Assembly (NCBI GenBank): GCA_020205615.1 | Contig: CM035163.1 | Coordinates: 135,751,575-135,815,574, forward strand | Origin: Panax quinquefolius | Lineage: Eukaryota; Streptophyta; Magnoliopsida; Apiales; Araliaceae | Length of the DNA: 64,000 bases | Direction of reading: 5' to 3' | Part shown: positions 12,715 through 24,659 of the stretch, piece after piece | Layout: each line of letters starts with the position of its first letter | Numbering within the stretch: position 1 is the first letter of the stretch | Program-made: the position numbers and the translations under genes | Notes under the pieces: generated by a model | What the model was told of the DNA's origin: nothing | What the model saw: the letters and a program-made list of their open reading frames with translations, nothing else | Databases searched by the model: none

Positions 12715-13880
12715 ATGGCATCCGAAAATGTTGAGATAAGCAATGGAGCACAGGAGACCGTTGAGTCTCCATAGATCAATAATCAGGATAATATACGACA
12801 GGATGGCGATAATCCTCCTGTAAACAACAAAGGCCCGATCAAATGACGAACGATTTTTGACGCGTTTAGGAGCTTTTTTAGAATTCATGCAACATCAAAG
12901 TGAAGGCGCTCTCTGCATTCATAAAGTAGGTGAAAATAATGGCAACCTACGATTGGTCACCGCTAAGCAGTTCAAGGATTGGGACCACCGAGTTTTTGGG
13001 AAAGCGGAACCACTTAAAAGCGGAGATGTGGTTAAGCAGATCACCAAGATATTTGATGTCTTGGGATGCTCGGAGGAACAAAAGGTTCCATTTTGCCACC
13101 TTTATGTTGCGTGAAAGGATTACTAGTGGGAATCAGAAACGCACCAGATCGACACACTCAAGATGTCTTGAGAGAAGTTCCAAGAGCTTTTCAACGACAA
13201 GTACTTTCCGAAAGTATTCGTTAGATGAAGGAGGTGGAGTTCATCAAGTTGGAGCAAAATAATATGATCGTGTCACAAAGACGAGGCTAAGTTTCACGAG
13301 TTGTCTTGATTGCATCCCATTTGATCGATAATGAGGAGGCGAATGACGCGAATGTTTTTAAGAGGTTTGAAAACTCGATATCGTCAATACCTAATTTCTC
13401 ATAAACTTTGTTTGTATTCGAGATATTGTGAATAGGGCTCGAGTTATTGGAGCGCGATAATGAGTCAAGACAACCAAAAGGTAACGACCAACAACATAAT
13501 AATAATCGTCTGATGGCGGCGGCCATCGAACAACGATAACCATCGTGGGGGAAATTATCATACCAAGAATGGTAACCATTTCGGTGGTAATCATGGCCAA
13601 GATAATAAGAATGGAAATTTCAAGAAGAGGAAATTCAACAATGATGGAAAGACGTCAACACCAGCACCCGTTGTTAAGGAAGGAGAACGACCACCTATCA
13701 TATGTTTCAAATGCGGAGGGGAGGGACATATCATTCCAAACTGCACGATGCCATCCAAAGCATGTTATAATTGTGGAAAAGAAGGTCACTTAGCCCGATT
13801 TTGTAGATCACCGAAGACAAGTTCAGCTAGGATGGAGGCACCAAAGACCGTTCCAGAAAAGTCAAAATCGGTAGTGTAAG
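12715..13880 (+). pseudogene. Gag relic with two intact zinc knuckles (element 2)
   Basis: An ATG at 12715 starts MASENVEISNGAQETVESP, the family N-terminus. The capsid-type domain follows (LVTAKQFKDWDHRVFGK, VKQITKIFDVLGCSEEQKVPF at about 12950-13110) but crosses several frames. The C-terminal part (13703-13804) encodes two CCHC knuckles without error: CFKCGGEGHIIPNC and CYNCGKEGHLARFC. Role: packaging of retrotransposon RNA in the cytoplasmic particle. Stops and frameshifts between about 12780 and 13550 make it inactive. Confidence 0.8.
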
Positions 13881-14310
13881 GGAGAGCGTTTTTCGTGACT
13901 TCTCAAAAAGCGAGTAACCCGACGAAGTTAGTAATTGGTTAGTTAATTATAAATTGCGAAGTCTATACCTTATAAGATACCGGTTCTACCCATTATTTTA
14001 TCTCTCTTGCTTACGTTCAACATTTAAATTTGACTTCGGAGAAGTTAGACTTTGACTTATTGGTTGAAACTTCGTCAGTAGGAGCCTTTGTTACCTCTAC
14101 TGTTTTTAAATTTTGTTTGATTCAAATAAACACTTTCACGTTATTTGTCGATCTTATTTTTTGAAAATACTTGCCTTTGATGTGATTTTAGGAATCAATT
14201 GGTTAGCAACCCATCATGTTTTTCGTAAGGTTGTTAGCTTTTATATTCATAACCAACCTATTGTGCGTATTCAAGTAACCAAACCACTAAAGTCAATCAT
14301 TCTCATATCA
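13881..14310 (+). pseudogene. Protease relic of element 2
   Basis: It shows the DTGSTHYFIS-like retropepsin region (about 13960-14010) with a stop before it. Then comes 14113-14310 with LAFDVILGINWLATHHVFRK, the conserved stretch after the protease flap. It is interrupted at 14310 by element C. Confidence 0.72.
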
Positions 14311-16852
14311 TGTGAAACCCCAGATTTTATGAATAAAGAATTAATTTTCTCGAAATAAATTTTTTATATTATGGTGTGAACTTGAGATAATGTTATAGTT
14401 GTGGGTAGTATTTATAAATTTTGCAAATTATGCAAGTTGTCATATTATATTCGATTGGTCGGGAAATATTCTTTGTGTCGGGGAATATTCGTAGGACGGC
14501 ACAATCATTGGTGGACCCCACAACAGAATTATTGTCGGATTGAGAAAATAACAAAAATATTTTATTAAAAATAACGGCGGAAGTTTTACTGGTTGATCAT
14601 TGTTGAACTACTTAGTAAAAGTACGATAATGGCGTTGTTGCATAGTAGTACTCACGGTGTTGATTATTAATGCTTATGTGAGAAGTCACCAGTTGGTTTG
14701 ATTCAATTATGTCAATTAATAATATGAATTATTTAGCGATAATGAAGTTTTGTTTTATTCGTATTATTAACGTAATAAAATAGAAACATCTTTTATATAA
14801 AATGTAATTCTTTATTAAAGTTATTCTATAAATAGAATATATTATATTTTATTATTAGTGTAGATAGTGTTTCGTAGTGTTTTTGCATAGTTTTAAGATA
14901 GTGTTTGCATAGTAAAAATCTTTTTATATAAATAGAATATATTATATTTTATTTAAAAGATTTTTCTTTAAATATGGACCGTCGATTAAAGTAAATCAAT
15001 CAGGACTAGTTCATGGATTAATTCTTATGCATTCCATTTTTCTATAAATAGAAGCTCATTCCTTCATTATTTTCTTACTTAATTCATTGAACTACAGATA
15101 GAGAAACTATAGAGAGAAAGAATAGTAAAAAGTATTCTTCTCTTAACTAACTTCTTTACTTCAGTTCTTCTTTAAAACGGTAAAGGATATTATTCTTTTA
15201 TATTCATGAAGAGAACTGTTGTTATTCCATTTCTTATTATTCTGTTGGAATAACCTGTATACGCGGAATACCCTATACTTGGTGACATTCTTATATTATT
15301 TTGTCTTTAATATTCGTCGTAATATATCATTATGCATGCTATCTGCCGGACACGGATCCATTTTATTATTTTGACTTTAATATTCGCCGGAATATCACCG
15401 TCATGCATATATACGAGACACTGGTTCCATTTTATTATTCCGTCTTTAATATTCTCATGGAATATCACATGCTATATATATATCTGACGGACTGGTTCCA
15501 TTTTATTATTTCGTCTTTATTATTACGTCGGAATATCGTCTGTAAGCTATCTGTGGGACTGGTTCCATCATTTATTATTCAAAGATTTATTATTCTATTG
15601 GAACATCCTATCGGTGTGATTTTCACCTGACCTGGTTCCGTTATTATTATTCTGTTGGGATAACCTGTCTATGCAAAGTACCGCATGCATGGTGATATCT
15701 TTTGTTATTCTATTCAGTATTATATTCAGTTGTTTAAAACTTTGACTTCTATACTCCATGAAATTAGTGGAATATCCTTGATATTTGCGCTTCATCCAGT
15801 ATCTTTTCATGGAAATATTCTTCTGAGCATTCTTGAATTTTATTCTACAAAGAAGTATCATGTTGACAATTTGGACGTTATTAGTTCCTGGATAATTTAA
15901 TTCTTGAACTTGTTTAATTGAATTCTTATATCATTGTCATCATCCTCATGTTTATATTTATTAAAAGTCATCTGTGGCCTGTAGTGCATAGATGGACTTG
16001 GTATGATTATGACCAGGGATTATTCGGTATAATCATGACCGTAATGTTACAAATGATGTAAAAATTAAAAGTCCTCATTGGCCCGTAGTGCATTGATGGA
16101 CAGTTTTTGGTATGATTATGGCTATGGATTCTCTTCGGCCAAGGGTGCAAAGATGAATTATTTTATGTCATGATCAGGAATGTTGATGAAAACACGATTA
16201 TCTTTGGCCCGTAGAGCATGGATAATTCGTGGTCGTGATACTAAAGAATATCCTTGGCCTGTAGTGCAAGGATGATTTAATGATGTGGATTATTTATTGA
16301 ATTTGAGTCTCAAATGATAAAAGTGATGAAAAACTTTTAAATCATAAAAGATAGTAGATTTTATTCTCTACTTGACACTTTTAATGGATTGCTTGATCCG
16401 CTGCAGTTAAACTTGATGTCTATTGTATTTTATCAGTTTAAAATTTTTAAAGGCTAATGATAATTTATTTTGCATTATCTTAGTCATAATATTTCTTGCT
16501 GGGCTAGTTGAGCTCACCCTTTCTTTCTTTGTTCTCTTGTGAAATGAGAACGTAGCTGGGACTAGTCGGGGAATGGAGAGCGGTCCGGATGATAGTATTA
16601 GTAGTCCTCACTATTCTCATTAAATAGTGTGACAATAAATGTAATGAGGACTGAATTTGAGTTTGTATACTATCTATGAGGACTCAATTGAGAATGGATA
16701 TTGTCTAGATGACAATATTTGTATTTAAACTCACAGCATATGTTTTTTCGTATTTTTACACAACTGCTGTATTATTAGTTTGTATTTAAATTTTGTACCA
16801 TGTATTTGGCGACTCAAGATGGGTGATGTATGCCTATTTTGGGGGCGTCACA
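14311..16852 (+). repeat. 5' LTR of element C
   Basis: It begins TGTGAAACCCC and ends GGGGGCGTCACA. It has a TATA box at 15043 and a hairpin array at 15210-15735 made of about 60-bp units with CCATTTTATTATT and GGAATATC. Length is 2.54 kb. Confidence 0.9.
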
Positions 16853-16854
16853 GT

Positions 16855-16866
16855 TGGTATCAAAGC
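16855..16866 (+). other. Primer binding site of element C
   Basis: TGGTATCAAAGC, one mismatch from the standard initiator tRNA-Met complement TGGTATCAGAGC, two bases after the LTR end. Confidence 0.88.
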
Positions 16867-17036
16867 TTAGGATATGATCCTGGCTGAGATATGAGATAAG
16901 AACTAGGAGGGGAGAGACGGGGAATTCCTTCGCTAGTATGACTTACCTAAGTTTATTTGTTATTAATTGGTTGGTCATAGTATAGGGATAATATGTGATA
17001 TGTTATCTAATCCTTGTTTTGTGGCGGTGTTTGAAA

Positions 17037-17752
17037 ATGGCAGCTGAAAATGTTCACAATGGAGTGAATGAGACGGTCGAGACACCTTTAATCACTAATC
17101 AGGTTAATGTGGTGTTAGACGAAGGACAATATAAAGATATCTACGTGGTGAATGAAGAACTAATAGTTGCACCGAGAGCGATTTAGAGTAGCAAATTGAG
17201 AGAGTGAGGAGGAAGAGGAAGAAGAGAACACAGGGAGAATTGGTTATTTAATTTTATAATCGAAACTTAGAATGACAAAATCGTGTTCATGAGTTAGAAG
17301 AGCAGGCTGAAGAACGGCATGCGATCGTGGAGCAAAGTGATTCAACAATTCAAAATTGTGTCACCCGATGTACAATGCTTGAACAGAAGCACTCTTTGGC
17401 AGAGTATAAGATATTAGAGCTGGAATCTGAGAACGCGCTAATCAAAGTTCTGATGAAAGCAGAAACAACTGAACGAAGAAGAATAGATGATGCGTGGGTA
17501 ACAGCCGCACGACACGTTGATAGTGTAGAAAAAGACGTCCGATCTAATAAAGCCAAAATAGATGAAATGGATTTTGCCTTTTGGACAGCAATTGGGAGAA
17601 TCCAACATCGAATTCGGAATTATCCTGTGCATAACGGTCAACCCCAATTCGATATGGATCGGAGAATAATGATTCGAATCATGGATCAGGAATGTGACGG
17701 AGAAATTAAGGGTGGAATGTACTCTATAGCAAAGCCAAATCCGATAGTTTAA
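17037..17752 (+). pseudogene. Coiled-coil ORF in gag position (element C)
   Basis: It starts MAAENVHNGVNETVETP, clearly the same N-terminus as the zinc-knuckle gag proteins of elements 2 and G. After a stop at about 17184 and a frame change it becomes an acidic run and then a 141-codon open stretch (17327-17752) rich in E, K and L with heptad-like spacing (LEQKHSLAEYKILELESENA). No capsid signature and no CCHC knuckle are present, and the protease follows directly. I do not recognise this domain. Related copies are at 21058-21650 and 50395-51120 (minus). It may be a replacement particle or RNA-partner protein of a non-autonomous subfamily (inference). Confidence 0.65.
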
Positions 17753-18360
17753 GTGAGAGCGTTTGTTGAGAAACCCGAACGAAGTTATTACGGGTAAGTT
17801 AATTATAAACTCTTGCGAAGTCTATACTGTGTTAGATACCGGTTCTACCTATTATTTTATCTCTCTTGCTTGCGTTCAAAGTTTAAGTTTGACTCCGAAG
17901 AAGTTAGACTTTGACTTATTTGTTGAAACTTCGTTAGTAGGAGCCTTCGTTACCTCCACTGTTTATAAATCTTGTTGATTCAAATAAACATTTTCACGTT
18001 ACCTGTCGATCTTATCTCTTTGAAAATATTTGCATGGATGTGATTTTTGGAAATGATTGGTTAACCACTCATCATGCTTTTCGTAAGGTTGTTAGCTTTC
18101 ATACTCCTAACCAACCTGTTATGCGAATTCAAGCAACCAAACCACTAAATTCAATCATTGTCATATCAAGCCATAAGTAAAGAGTCCCGAGCCTTTCATT
18201 GTTGACTTCCTTGTGTGGAATGCACCGAAGCCAGACTTTCTGTAGGCGATGTCGTGAATGAAGATGGCAAGTTGATAGGTATCATTGTGAGGTGCTATCC
18301 AGGTTAAGGGATAAAAGTCACGATTGGTATCAATGTGACGTCTTATCCAAGTCTTAGATG
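17753..18360 (+). pseudogene. Aspartic protease relic of element C
   Basis: The open stretch 17763-17978 contains the catalytic box VLDTGSTYYFIS and then LTPKKLDFDLFVETSLVGAFV, the best-preserved retropepsin of the window. After a frame change comes the region encoding GNDWLTTHHAFRKVVSF (about 18045-18100). It acts in polyprotein processing in the family. This copy is broken. Confidence 0.78.
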
Positions 18361-19215
18361 AGAGTAATGATTTTGAATGATATTTCTATCATTAATAAAT
18401 TTCTGGCGTATTTAGAAGACTTCTTGACCTACCTAGAGCGTGAAATCGAATTTTATAATCTTGACCCCAAGAAAAAACCTCATTTCTTAAACCCTCAAAT
18501 ATTTCTTTACTTAAAAATGAAAGTATCATGTGCCAAAGACGTTGACTCGAGCTGTTGAAGATTACGATCGTACCATTCAATATCATTGTGGAAGAGCGAA
18601 CGTGGTAGGCGACGTGTTGAGTAGAAGATCGATGCGTTCTGAAAGTGCGATGTTGTTAACACAAAGACTCATTTCAGATAACTTACAAATGATGAAGATA
18701 GAGTTAAAGACTCTAGGGACCCACGTGAAGATAACGAATATCTGAGTAGAATCGACTTTAATCGATAAAGTTAAAGTCGCCAAGCTACACACCCGTAAAT
18801 CGATGAAAGTGAAGAAGAAGAAGGTTCAAGAGGCGTTATTCTAAAAGCAAGAATCGACGAAGAGAGGAAATCTCAACCCTCAATTTAATTGGCCCATTTG
18901 AAATCCTCGATCGAGTAGAAGCATGGCTTATAGACTCGTTTTTACCGCTAAGTCGTCGGTGTGTTCATAACGCTTTTAAGCGTATCGATGTTACGTAAAT
19001 ATGTGGATGACCGAACCACATTATTAATTTAGAATCGGACGAGATAGCGGATGATTTAACGGTATGATGAGATACGTGTTAAAATCTTGGATAAGAAGAA
19101 TCGTATCCAACACTCAAGGTTATACCTCAAGAGTTAGAATGAAATGAAGTCAAGGTATCCTCACCATTCGACATACTAGTAGATCGCACGTAAATTTTGA
19201 GGGCTTAAATTCTAT
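18361..19215 (+). pseudogene. RNase H end and integrase C-terminus fragments (element C)
   Basis: 18548-18640 encodes EDYDRTIQYHCGRANVVGDVLSRRS, the end of Ty3/gypsy RNase H (cut here: key residues DY, H, GxxNVVxDxLSR). About 18870-19110 encodes, over several frames, an integrase tail with the pattern P-F-G-P-F-E-I-L, AYRL, LRKYV and VKILDKK. The sequence between these two is missing, so most of integrase and all of reverse transcriptase are deleted. It shows that C derives from an autonomous chromovirus-like parent. Confidence 0.72.
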
Positions 19216-19227
19216 AAGGAGGAGAGA
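19216..19227 (+). other. Polypurine tract of element C
   Basis: AAGGAGGAGAGA, one base before the 3' LTR start at 19229. Confidence 0.82.
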
Positions 19228-19228
19228 T

Positions 19229-21057
19229 TGTGAAACCCCGATTTTATGAATAAAGAATTAATTTTCTCGAAATAAATTTTTTATATTATGGTGTGAATTT
19301 GAGATAATGTTATAGTTGTGGGTAGTATTTATAAATTTTGCAAATTATGCAAGTTGTCATATAATATTCGATTGGTCGGGAAATATTCTTTGTGTCGGGG
19401 AATATTAAATGACGCATGACAATCATTAGTGGACCCCTAACGGAATTATCATTTCGGATTGAAAAACGACAAAAATATTTTATTAAAAATAACGGCGGAA
19501 GTTTTACCGTTGATACTGTTGAACTACTCGGTAGTAAAAGTACAGTAATACGCGTTGTTGCGTAGTAGCACATGGTGTTGATTATTAATGCTTATGTTAG
19601 AAGTCACTCAGTTTGATTCAATTATTGTCAATTAATAATATGAATTATTTAGCGATAATGAAGTTTTGTTTTATTCGTATTATTAACGTAATAAAACATA
19701 AACATCTTTTTATATAAAACGTAATACTTTATTAAAGTTATTCTATAAATAGAATATATTATATTTTATTATGCATAGTGTTGCATAGTATTGCATAGTA
19801 TTTTTGCATAGTGTTGATAGTGTTTGCGTAGTAAAAAATCTTTTTATATAAATAAAATATATTATATTTTATTTAAAAGATTTTCTTTAAATATGGACCG
19901 TCCGATTAAAGTAAATCAATCGAACCGTTCATGGATTAATTACTTATGCATTCCATTTTCCTATAAATAGAAGCTTAGTTAGAATGGAAATCACACCGAA
20001 GTTCGGAGAATTCTTCTTCTATAATCTTGAGCGTATTTCCAAGAGTTTTAAGAAACTTTGAAGCGAAGAACATAGTATAAGTTTTCTTTAAGAAATCTTC
20101 ACCCACCCTAGCAATTGGAATATTCTTCTTTTACGGTAAGGAATATTATTCTTTTATATTCATGAAGAAAAGCATTGTTATTCCATTTCTTATTATTACA
20201 TTGGAATAACTTTGATACGCTGGAATACCCTATACTTGGTGACATTCTTCTATTATTCATCTTCTTTATTATTCTCGCTGAATATCACATGCGTGTGTTT
20301 TTTTACAGGACACAGTACCATTTTATTATTCCGTCTTTATTATTCTCGCGGAATATCATATCTGTGCATATATATCTATTTGGACTGGTTCCATTTTATT
20401 ATTCCGTCTTTAATACTCTGCCGGAATATCACATGCATGTTTATCTGGCCGGACGGAGTTCCATTTTATTATTCCGTCTTTATTATTCTCGCCGGAATAT
20501 CCATGCATCTTTATCTGTAGGACTGTTTCCATCATTTATTATTCAAAGATTTATTATTACATTTGGAACATCCCGCTTCGGTGTGATTTTCACGACACAG
20601 TTCCGTTATTATTATTCGATGGGATAACTCAATTCATCGCGAAGTACCGCATGCATGGTGATATCTTTTGTTATTCTTTTCGGTATTATATTCAGTTGTT
20701 TAAAACTTTGACTTCTATACTCCATGAAATTAGTGGAATATCCTTGATATTTGTGCTTCATCCAGTATCTTTTCATGGAAATATTCTTCTGAGCATTCTT
20801 GAATTTTATTCTACAAAGAAGTATCATGTTGACAATTTGGACGTTATTAGTTCCTGGATAATTTAATTCTTGAACTTGTTTAATTGAATTCTTATATCAT
20901 TGTCATCATCCTCATGTTTATATTTATTAAAAGTCATCTGTGGCCTGTAGTGCATAGATGGACTTGGTATGATTATGACTAGGGATTATTCGGTATAATC
21001 ATGACCGTAATGTTATAAATGATGTAAAAATTAAAAGTCCTCATTGGCCCGTAGTGG
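19229..21057 (+). repeat. 3' LTR of element C, truncated
   Basis: It starts TGTGAAACCCC and follows the 5' LTR of C closely (TATA at 19972, hairpin array 20160-20700) until cccgtagtg at 21057. There it switches to coiled-coil-ORF sequence. The last about 770 bp of the LTR are missing. Confidence 0.85.
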
Positions 21058-21705
21058 AAGAAGAGGAAGAAGATGAACCTGGGGAGAATTGGTTAGACGA
21101 ATTTTATAATCGAAACTTAGAATTACAAAATCATGTTCATGAGTTAGAAGAAAGAAGTGAAGAAAGCAAGAAGTGATGCGTGGAGCAAAGAGATGCAATA
21201 ATTCAAAATTGTGTCACCCGATGTGCGATGCTTGAACAGAAGCACTCTTTGGCAGAGTATAAGATATTAGAGCTGGAATCTGAGAACGCGCTAATCAAAG
21301 TTCTGATGAAAGCAGAAACAACTGAACGAAGAAGAATAGATGATGCGTGGGTAATGACCGCCGCGACACGTTGATATTGTAGAAAAAGGCGTCCGATCTA
21401 ATAAAGCCAAAATAGATGAAATGGATTTTGCCTTTTGAATGACAATTGGGAGAATCAACATCGAATTCGGAATTATCACATGCATAGCAATTGGCCAACC
21501 CCAATTCGATATGGATCGAGAATAATGATTGAATCATGGATCGGGAATGTGACGAAGAAACTAAAGGGTGGAATGTACTTTCTACATAGCAAAGCCAAAT
21601 CGATAGTTTAAGTGAGAGCGTTTGTTGAGAAACCCAAACGAAGTTATTACGGGTAAGTTAATTATAAACTCTTGCGAAGTCTATACTGTGTTAGATACCG
21701 GTTAT
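21058..21705 (+). pseudogene. Second copy of the coiled-coil ORF plus protease start
   Basis: It matches 17208-17850 closely. It opens with the acidic GAAGAAGAGGAAG run, includes a 64-codon open stretch (21180-21374) identical in most positions to the C copy, then frameshifts, and ends in the protease segment at the DTG box. Both ends are abrupt: the left joins LTR sequence and the right joins a minus-strand LTR piece. It is a recombination product. Confidence 0.72.
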
Positions 21706-23469
21706 ACCGGTTTAATAATATATAAAATATCGACAATAATTGAATCAAATAACGTGAGATACTATGCAACAATTACTGTAGCAATAATTGAACAAAACTG
21801 AGTGACTTCTCACGTAAGCATCAATAATCAATACTGTGTGCTAAGAAATATTATGACTAAGATAATGCGAGAATAAAATATCATTACTCTTCAACAATGT
21901 TAAACTAATAAAATCTGATAGACATCAAGTTTAAGCTAGCGGTGAATAAGCAATCCATTAGAAGAGTCGAATAGAACATGATATCTACTATCTTATATGA
22001 TTTAAAATGTTTTCATTAATTTTTATCATTTGAGACTCAAATTTTAATAAATAAACCACATCATCGAGTCATCCTCCTTTCTACGGCCAAGGATATTCAT
22101 TAAATTATCAATGGTGCTGACTATACCGAATAATCCACGGTCATAATCATACCAAAAACTTTCGTCGTCAATACACTACTGAGCCACTTTAAGGACTTTT
22201 ACCACATCATTTATAACATTACAGTCATGATTATCTAGAATAATTCACGGTCATAATCATACCAAGTCCATCAATGCACGTAAGCCAAAGATGACTTTCA
22301 TCACAATATAAGCATGAGGATGATGACAATGACATAATAATTCAATAAAACAAGTTCAAGAATAAATTTTAAAGACTTATAAGTTAATTTATCCTGAACT
22401 CAATAATATCCAAATTGTCAACATGATACTGCTTTGTGGAGTAAAATTCAAGAATGCTCAGAAGAATATTTCTATGAAAAGATACTGGATGAAGCGCAAA
22501 TGTCAAGGATATTCCACTAATTTCATGGAGTATAGAAGCCAAAATTTTAACCAAATGAGTATCATAGAATATATGAAACTTCAATGGATTTTTACCCGTC
22601 ATGCGGTAATCCACGTAGACAGATCATTTCCATAATTTAATAAAAAAAGAATACGAAGGGTCATTCACCATGCATGTTGTAAACCACATAGACAAGTTAT
22701 TCCAACAGAATAATAAAGAATGGAATAATGAAGAATTCACCACGCATGCGATAGCCGCATGCAGACGGAGTTATTCCAGAATAATAAATAATGGAACCGG
22801 TCGTGCGTAACGCTTACGAACGCAGGATATTCAATGAGAATAATAAATAATGGAACCGGAGTAATATGTAAGCGCACGCATGTGAATTTTCAATGAGAAT
22901 AATAAAGAATGGAATAACAAAAGACTTCACCGAGGCATGCGATAGATCGCATTTACGAGTTATTCCAATAGAATAATAAATAATGGAACCAGTCATGCAT
23001 AATACCTTACAGAGGATATTCCAACAGAATAATAAAAAATGGAATAATAGAAGAATTTCACCATGTATGCGGTATTTCGCATATACAGGTTATTCCAACA
23101 GAATAATAAGGAATTGAATAACAGAAGAATTTCACCAAGTATAGGGTTGTCCACGTATACAGGTTATTCCAACAAAATAATAAAGAATGGAATAACAGAA
23201 GTTCTCTTCATGAATACGAAAGAAATAATACCCCTTACGAGTACAACAAATAATATCACTTACCTTATAAAGAAGAGTACTCCGACGGATAGGGCGGGGA
23301 TATACTTAATGAAACTTGCACTATGTTCAAAGCTTTCTTAAACTATAAAGAAATACGCTCAAGATTATAGAAGAAGAATTCTCTAAACTCCTGGTGTGTT
23401 TTCAATTCTAACTAGGCATCCTATTTATAGAAAAATAGAAAGGATACTATGCAATAAAATATAATATAT

Positions 23470-23512
<43 letters not shown>

Positions 23513-23772
23513 TAAAACTTTCGCCGTTATTTTTATAAAAATATTTTTGTCGTTTTCTCAATCCGACAATAATTCTGTTGTGGGGTCCACCAATGATTGT
23601 GCCGTCATACGAATATTCCCCGACCAATCGAATATCATATAACAACTTTTATACTTTTCAAAATTTTTAAATATTACCCACAACTATAACATTATATCAA
23701 ATTTACTCCATAATATTCAAAAATGATATTTATTAAAAATTCATCTTTATTCATAAAAGTTGGGCTCTTACA
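21706..23772 (-). repeat. Two minus-strand LTR pieces (fragment 21706-21842, long piece 21843-23772)
   Basis: The long piece starts at 23772 with TGTAAGAGCCCAAC (minus) and runs through TATA (complement 23422-23429), hairpin array (23230-22600) and TATGATTATGACC dyads to the CATTATCTTAGTC region, lacking only the last part of the LTR. The short piece 21706-21842 is a different LTR segment (near ATTGATGCTTACGTGAGAAGTCACT) that should lie near the other end, so the two are out of order. It is a rearranged LTR, perhaps from unequal recombination. Confidence 0.75.
23477..23509. repeat. (AT)n microsatellite
   Basis: About 16 AT units within U3 of the minus-strand LTR. A similar run is at 32097-32126 in LTR G. 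Both replace the TATAGAATATATT words seen at this place in other copies. Confidence 0.95.
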
Positions 23773-23999
23773 GCTTTCTCTCTCTTATGTGGAATCCAAC
23801 GTGGCGAACTGTTTAAAGTCAACATGATTTAACTGATTTTCTAACGGTTTGTAAATTAACAAAAGTATAATAAGTTGACTGTAAGAAAAAACGGTTGAGT
23901 GACTCATTTGTAAGTTGACATAAAGTACAATGATCAAAAAAGCATTTAACCCTCATTCTGTATTACAACTATCCCCTTACCCAAAGAAAGCCCTAACCT
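23773..23999. other. Low-copy flank left of the MULE
   Basis: No ORF or known element is recognised. With the transposon removed, this stretch would join directly to 56471 and the Pur-alpha promoter side, so it is probably the original upstream region of that gene. Confidence 0.6.
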
Positions 24000-24008
24000 A
24001 ATTTTAAT
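24000..24008. repeat. 9-bp target site duplication, left copy
   Basis: AATTTTAAT immediately left of the MULE end. The identical 9 bp follow the right end at 56462-56470. A duplication of 9 bp is the hallmark of Mutator-like transposition. Confidence 0.93.
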
Positions 24009-24160
24009 GACTAAAAGACAATTTGCACTCCAAACTCTACACCCATATTGACTTTTGCACCCTAAAATGAAAAAGGTGTCTAAGTACACCCCAAACTTCA
24101 ATTAAACGTAACATAAAGCACACTTTTGTCAGTTAACCGATCAAAATTGTTTGACTAAGG
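24009..24160 (+). repeat. MULE left terminal inverted repeat
   Basis: It aligns to the reverse complement of 56310-56461 over about 152 bp. Shared words include GACTAAAAGACAATTT, TACACCCCAAA, TTCAATTAAA, GTAACATAAA and CAGTTAACCG. In MULEs the repeat holds the promoter and the transposase binding site. Confidence 0.92.
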
Positions 24161-24659
24161 TTGTAATGTTTATTACAGAGGGGTACGCTTGGTAGTTTAC
24201 ATTTATGTCAAATTGTTATTACATTTACACCGGATATTTACTCATGTTGGTTATCAAACAAATATCACTAAATCAGTTGGGCTAGGGTTCGCGATTTGAA
24301 GGAGAAGTGGAATAATGAGTGATTCGCGATTCTTGAGGGATTCAGAAGACAATGACGTTTATAGAGTGAAGGGTGTCCCAGAATACCGTAAGTGCTTCAA
24401 AGAATATCTTGAATAATGGGATGGGGTCGTTTAGTGTGTTCTTTTTGTAGTTTATTATGTTTTTTTGTAATTTATTGACTTTTTTTTGTTGTAAACTGGA
24501 ATGGTATCCATCATTGAATAGTATAATGATGGGTAGTAGACCCTTTTGATGATCAATATATAAAATTCTTTACTCTTTTCTTATAATTTTTGGATTTTAG
24601 TCAATTAAATATGATGTGGTCCACACATTTAACCGACAGTGTTTACTTTATGTTTGTGG

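Larger units (their letters stand above)
12547..14310 (+). mobile_element. Element 2: internal gag-protease segment between two insertions
   Basis: The leader starts with gatatgatccctggc, a sequence that in element C lies just downstream of the primer site. The upstream part, including its 5' LTR, must lie left of element 1. On the right it stops at 14310 where the LTR of element C starts. The segment holds gag and the protease start. Confidence 0.75.
14311..21057 (+). mobile_element. Element C: LTR retrotransposon with a coiled-coil ORF in the gag position
   Basis: 5' LTR 14311-16852, primer site 16855, internal region 16853-19228, polypurine tract 19216-19227, 3' LTR 19229-21057 (truncated). 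The internal region keeps the gag N-terminus joined to a coiled-coil ORF, then protease, a fragment of RNase H, and the integrase C-terminus. Reverse transcriptase and the integrase core are deleted. The integrase tail reads like that of Del/Tekay-type chromoviruses, naming the likely autonomous ancestor. The left flank is tatca. The right end is lost by recombination. Confidence 0.8.
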
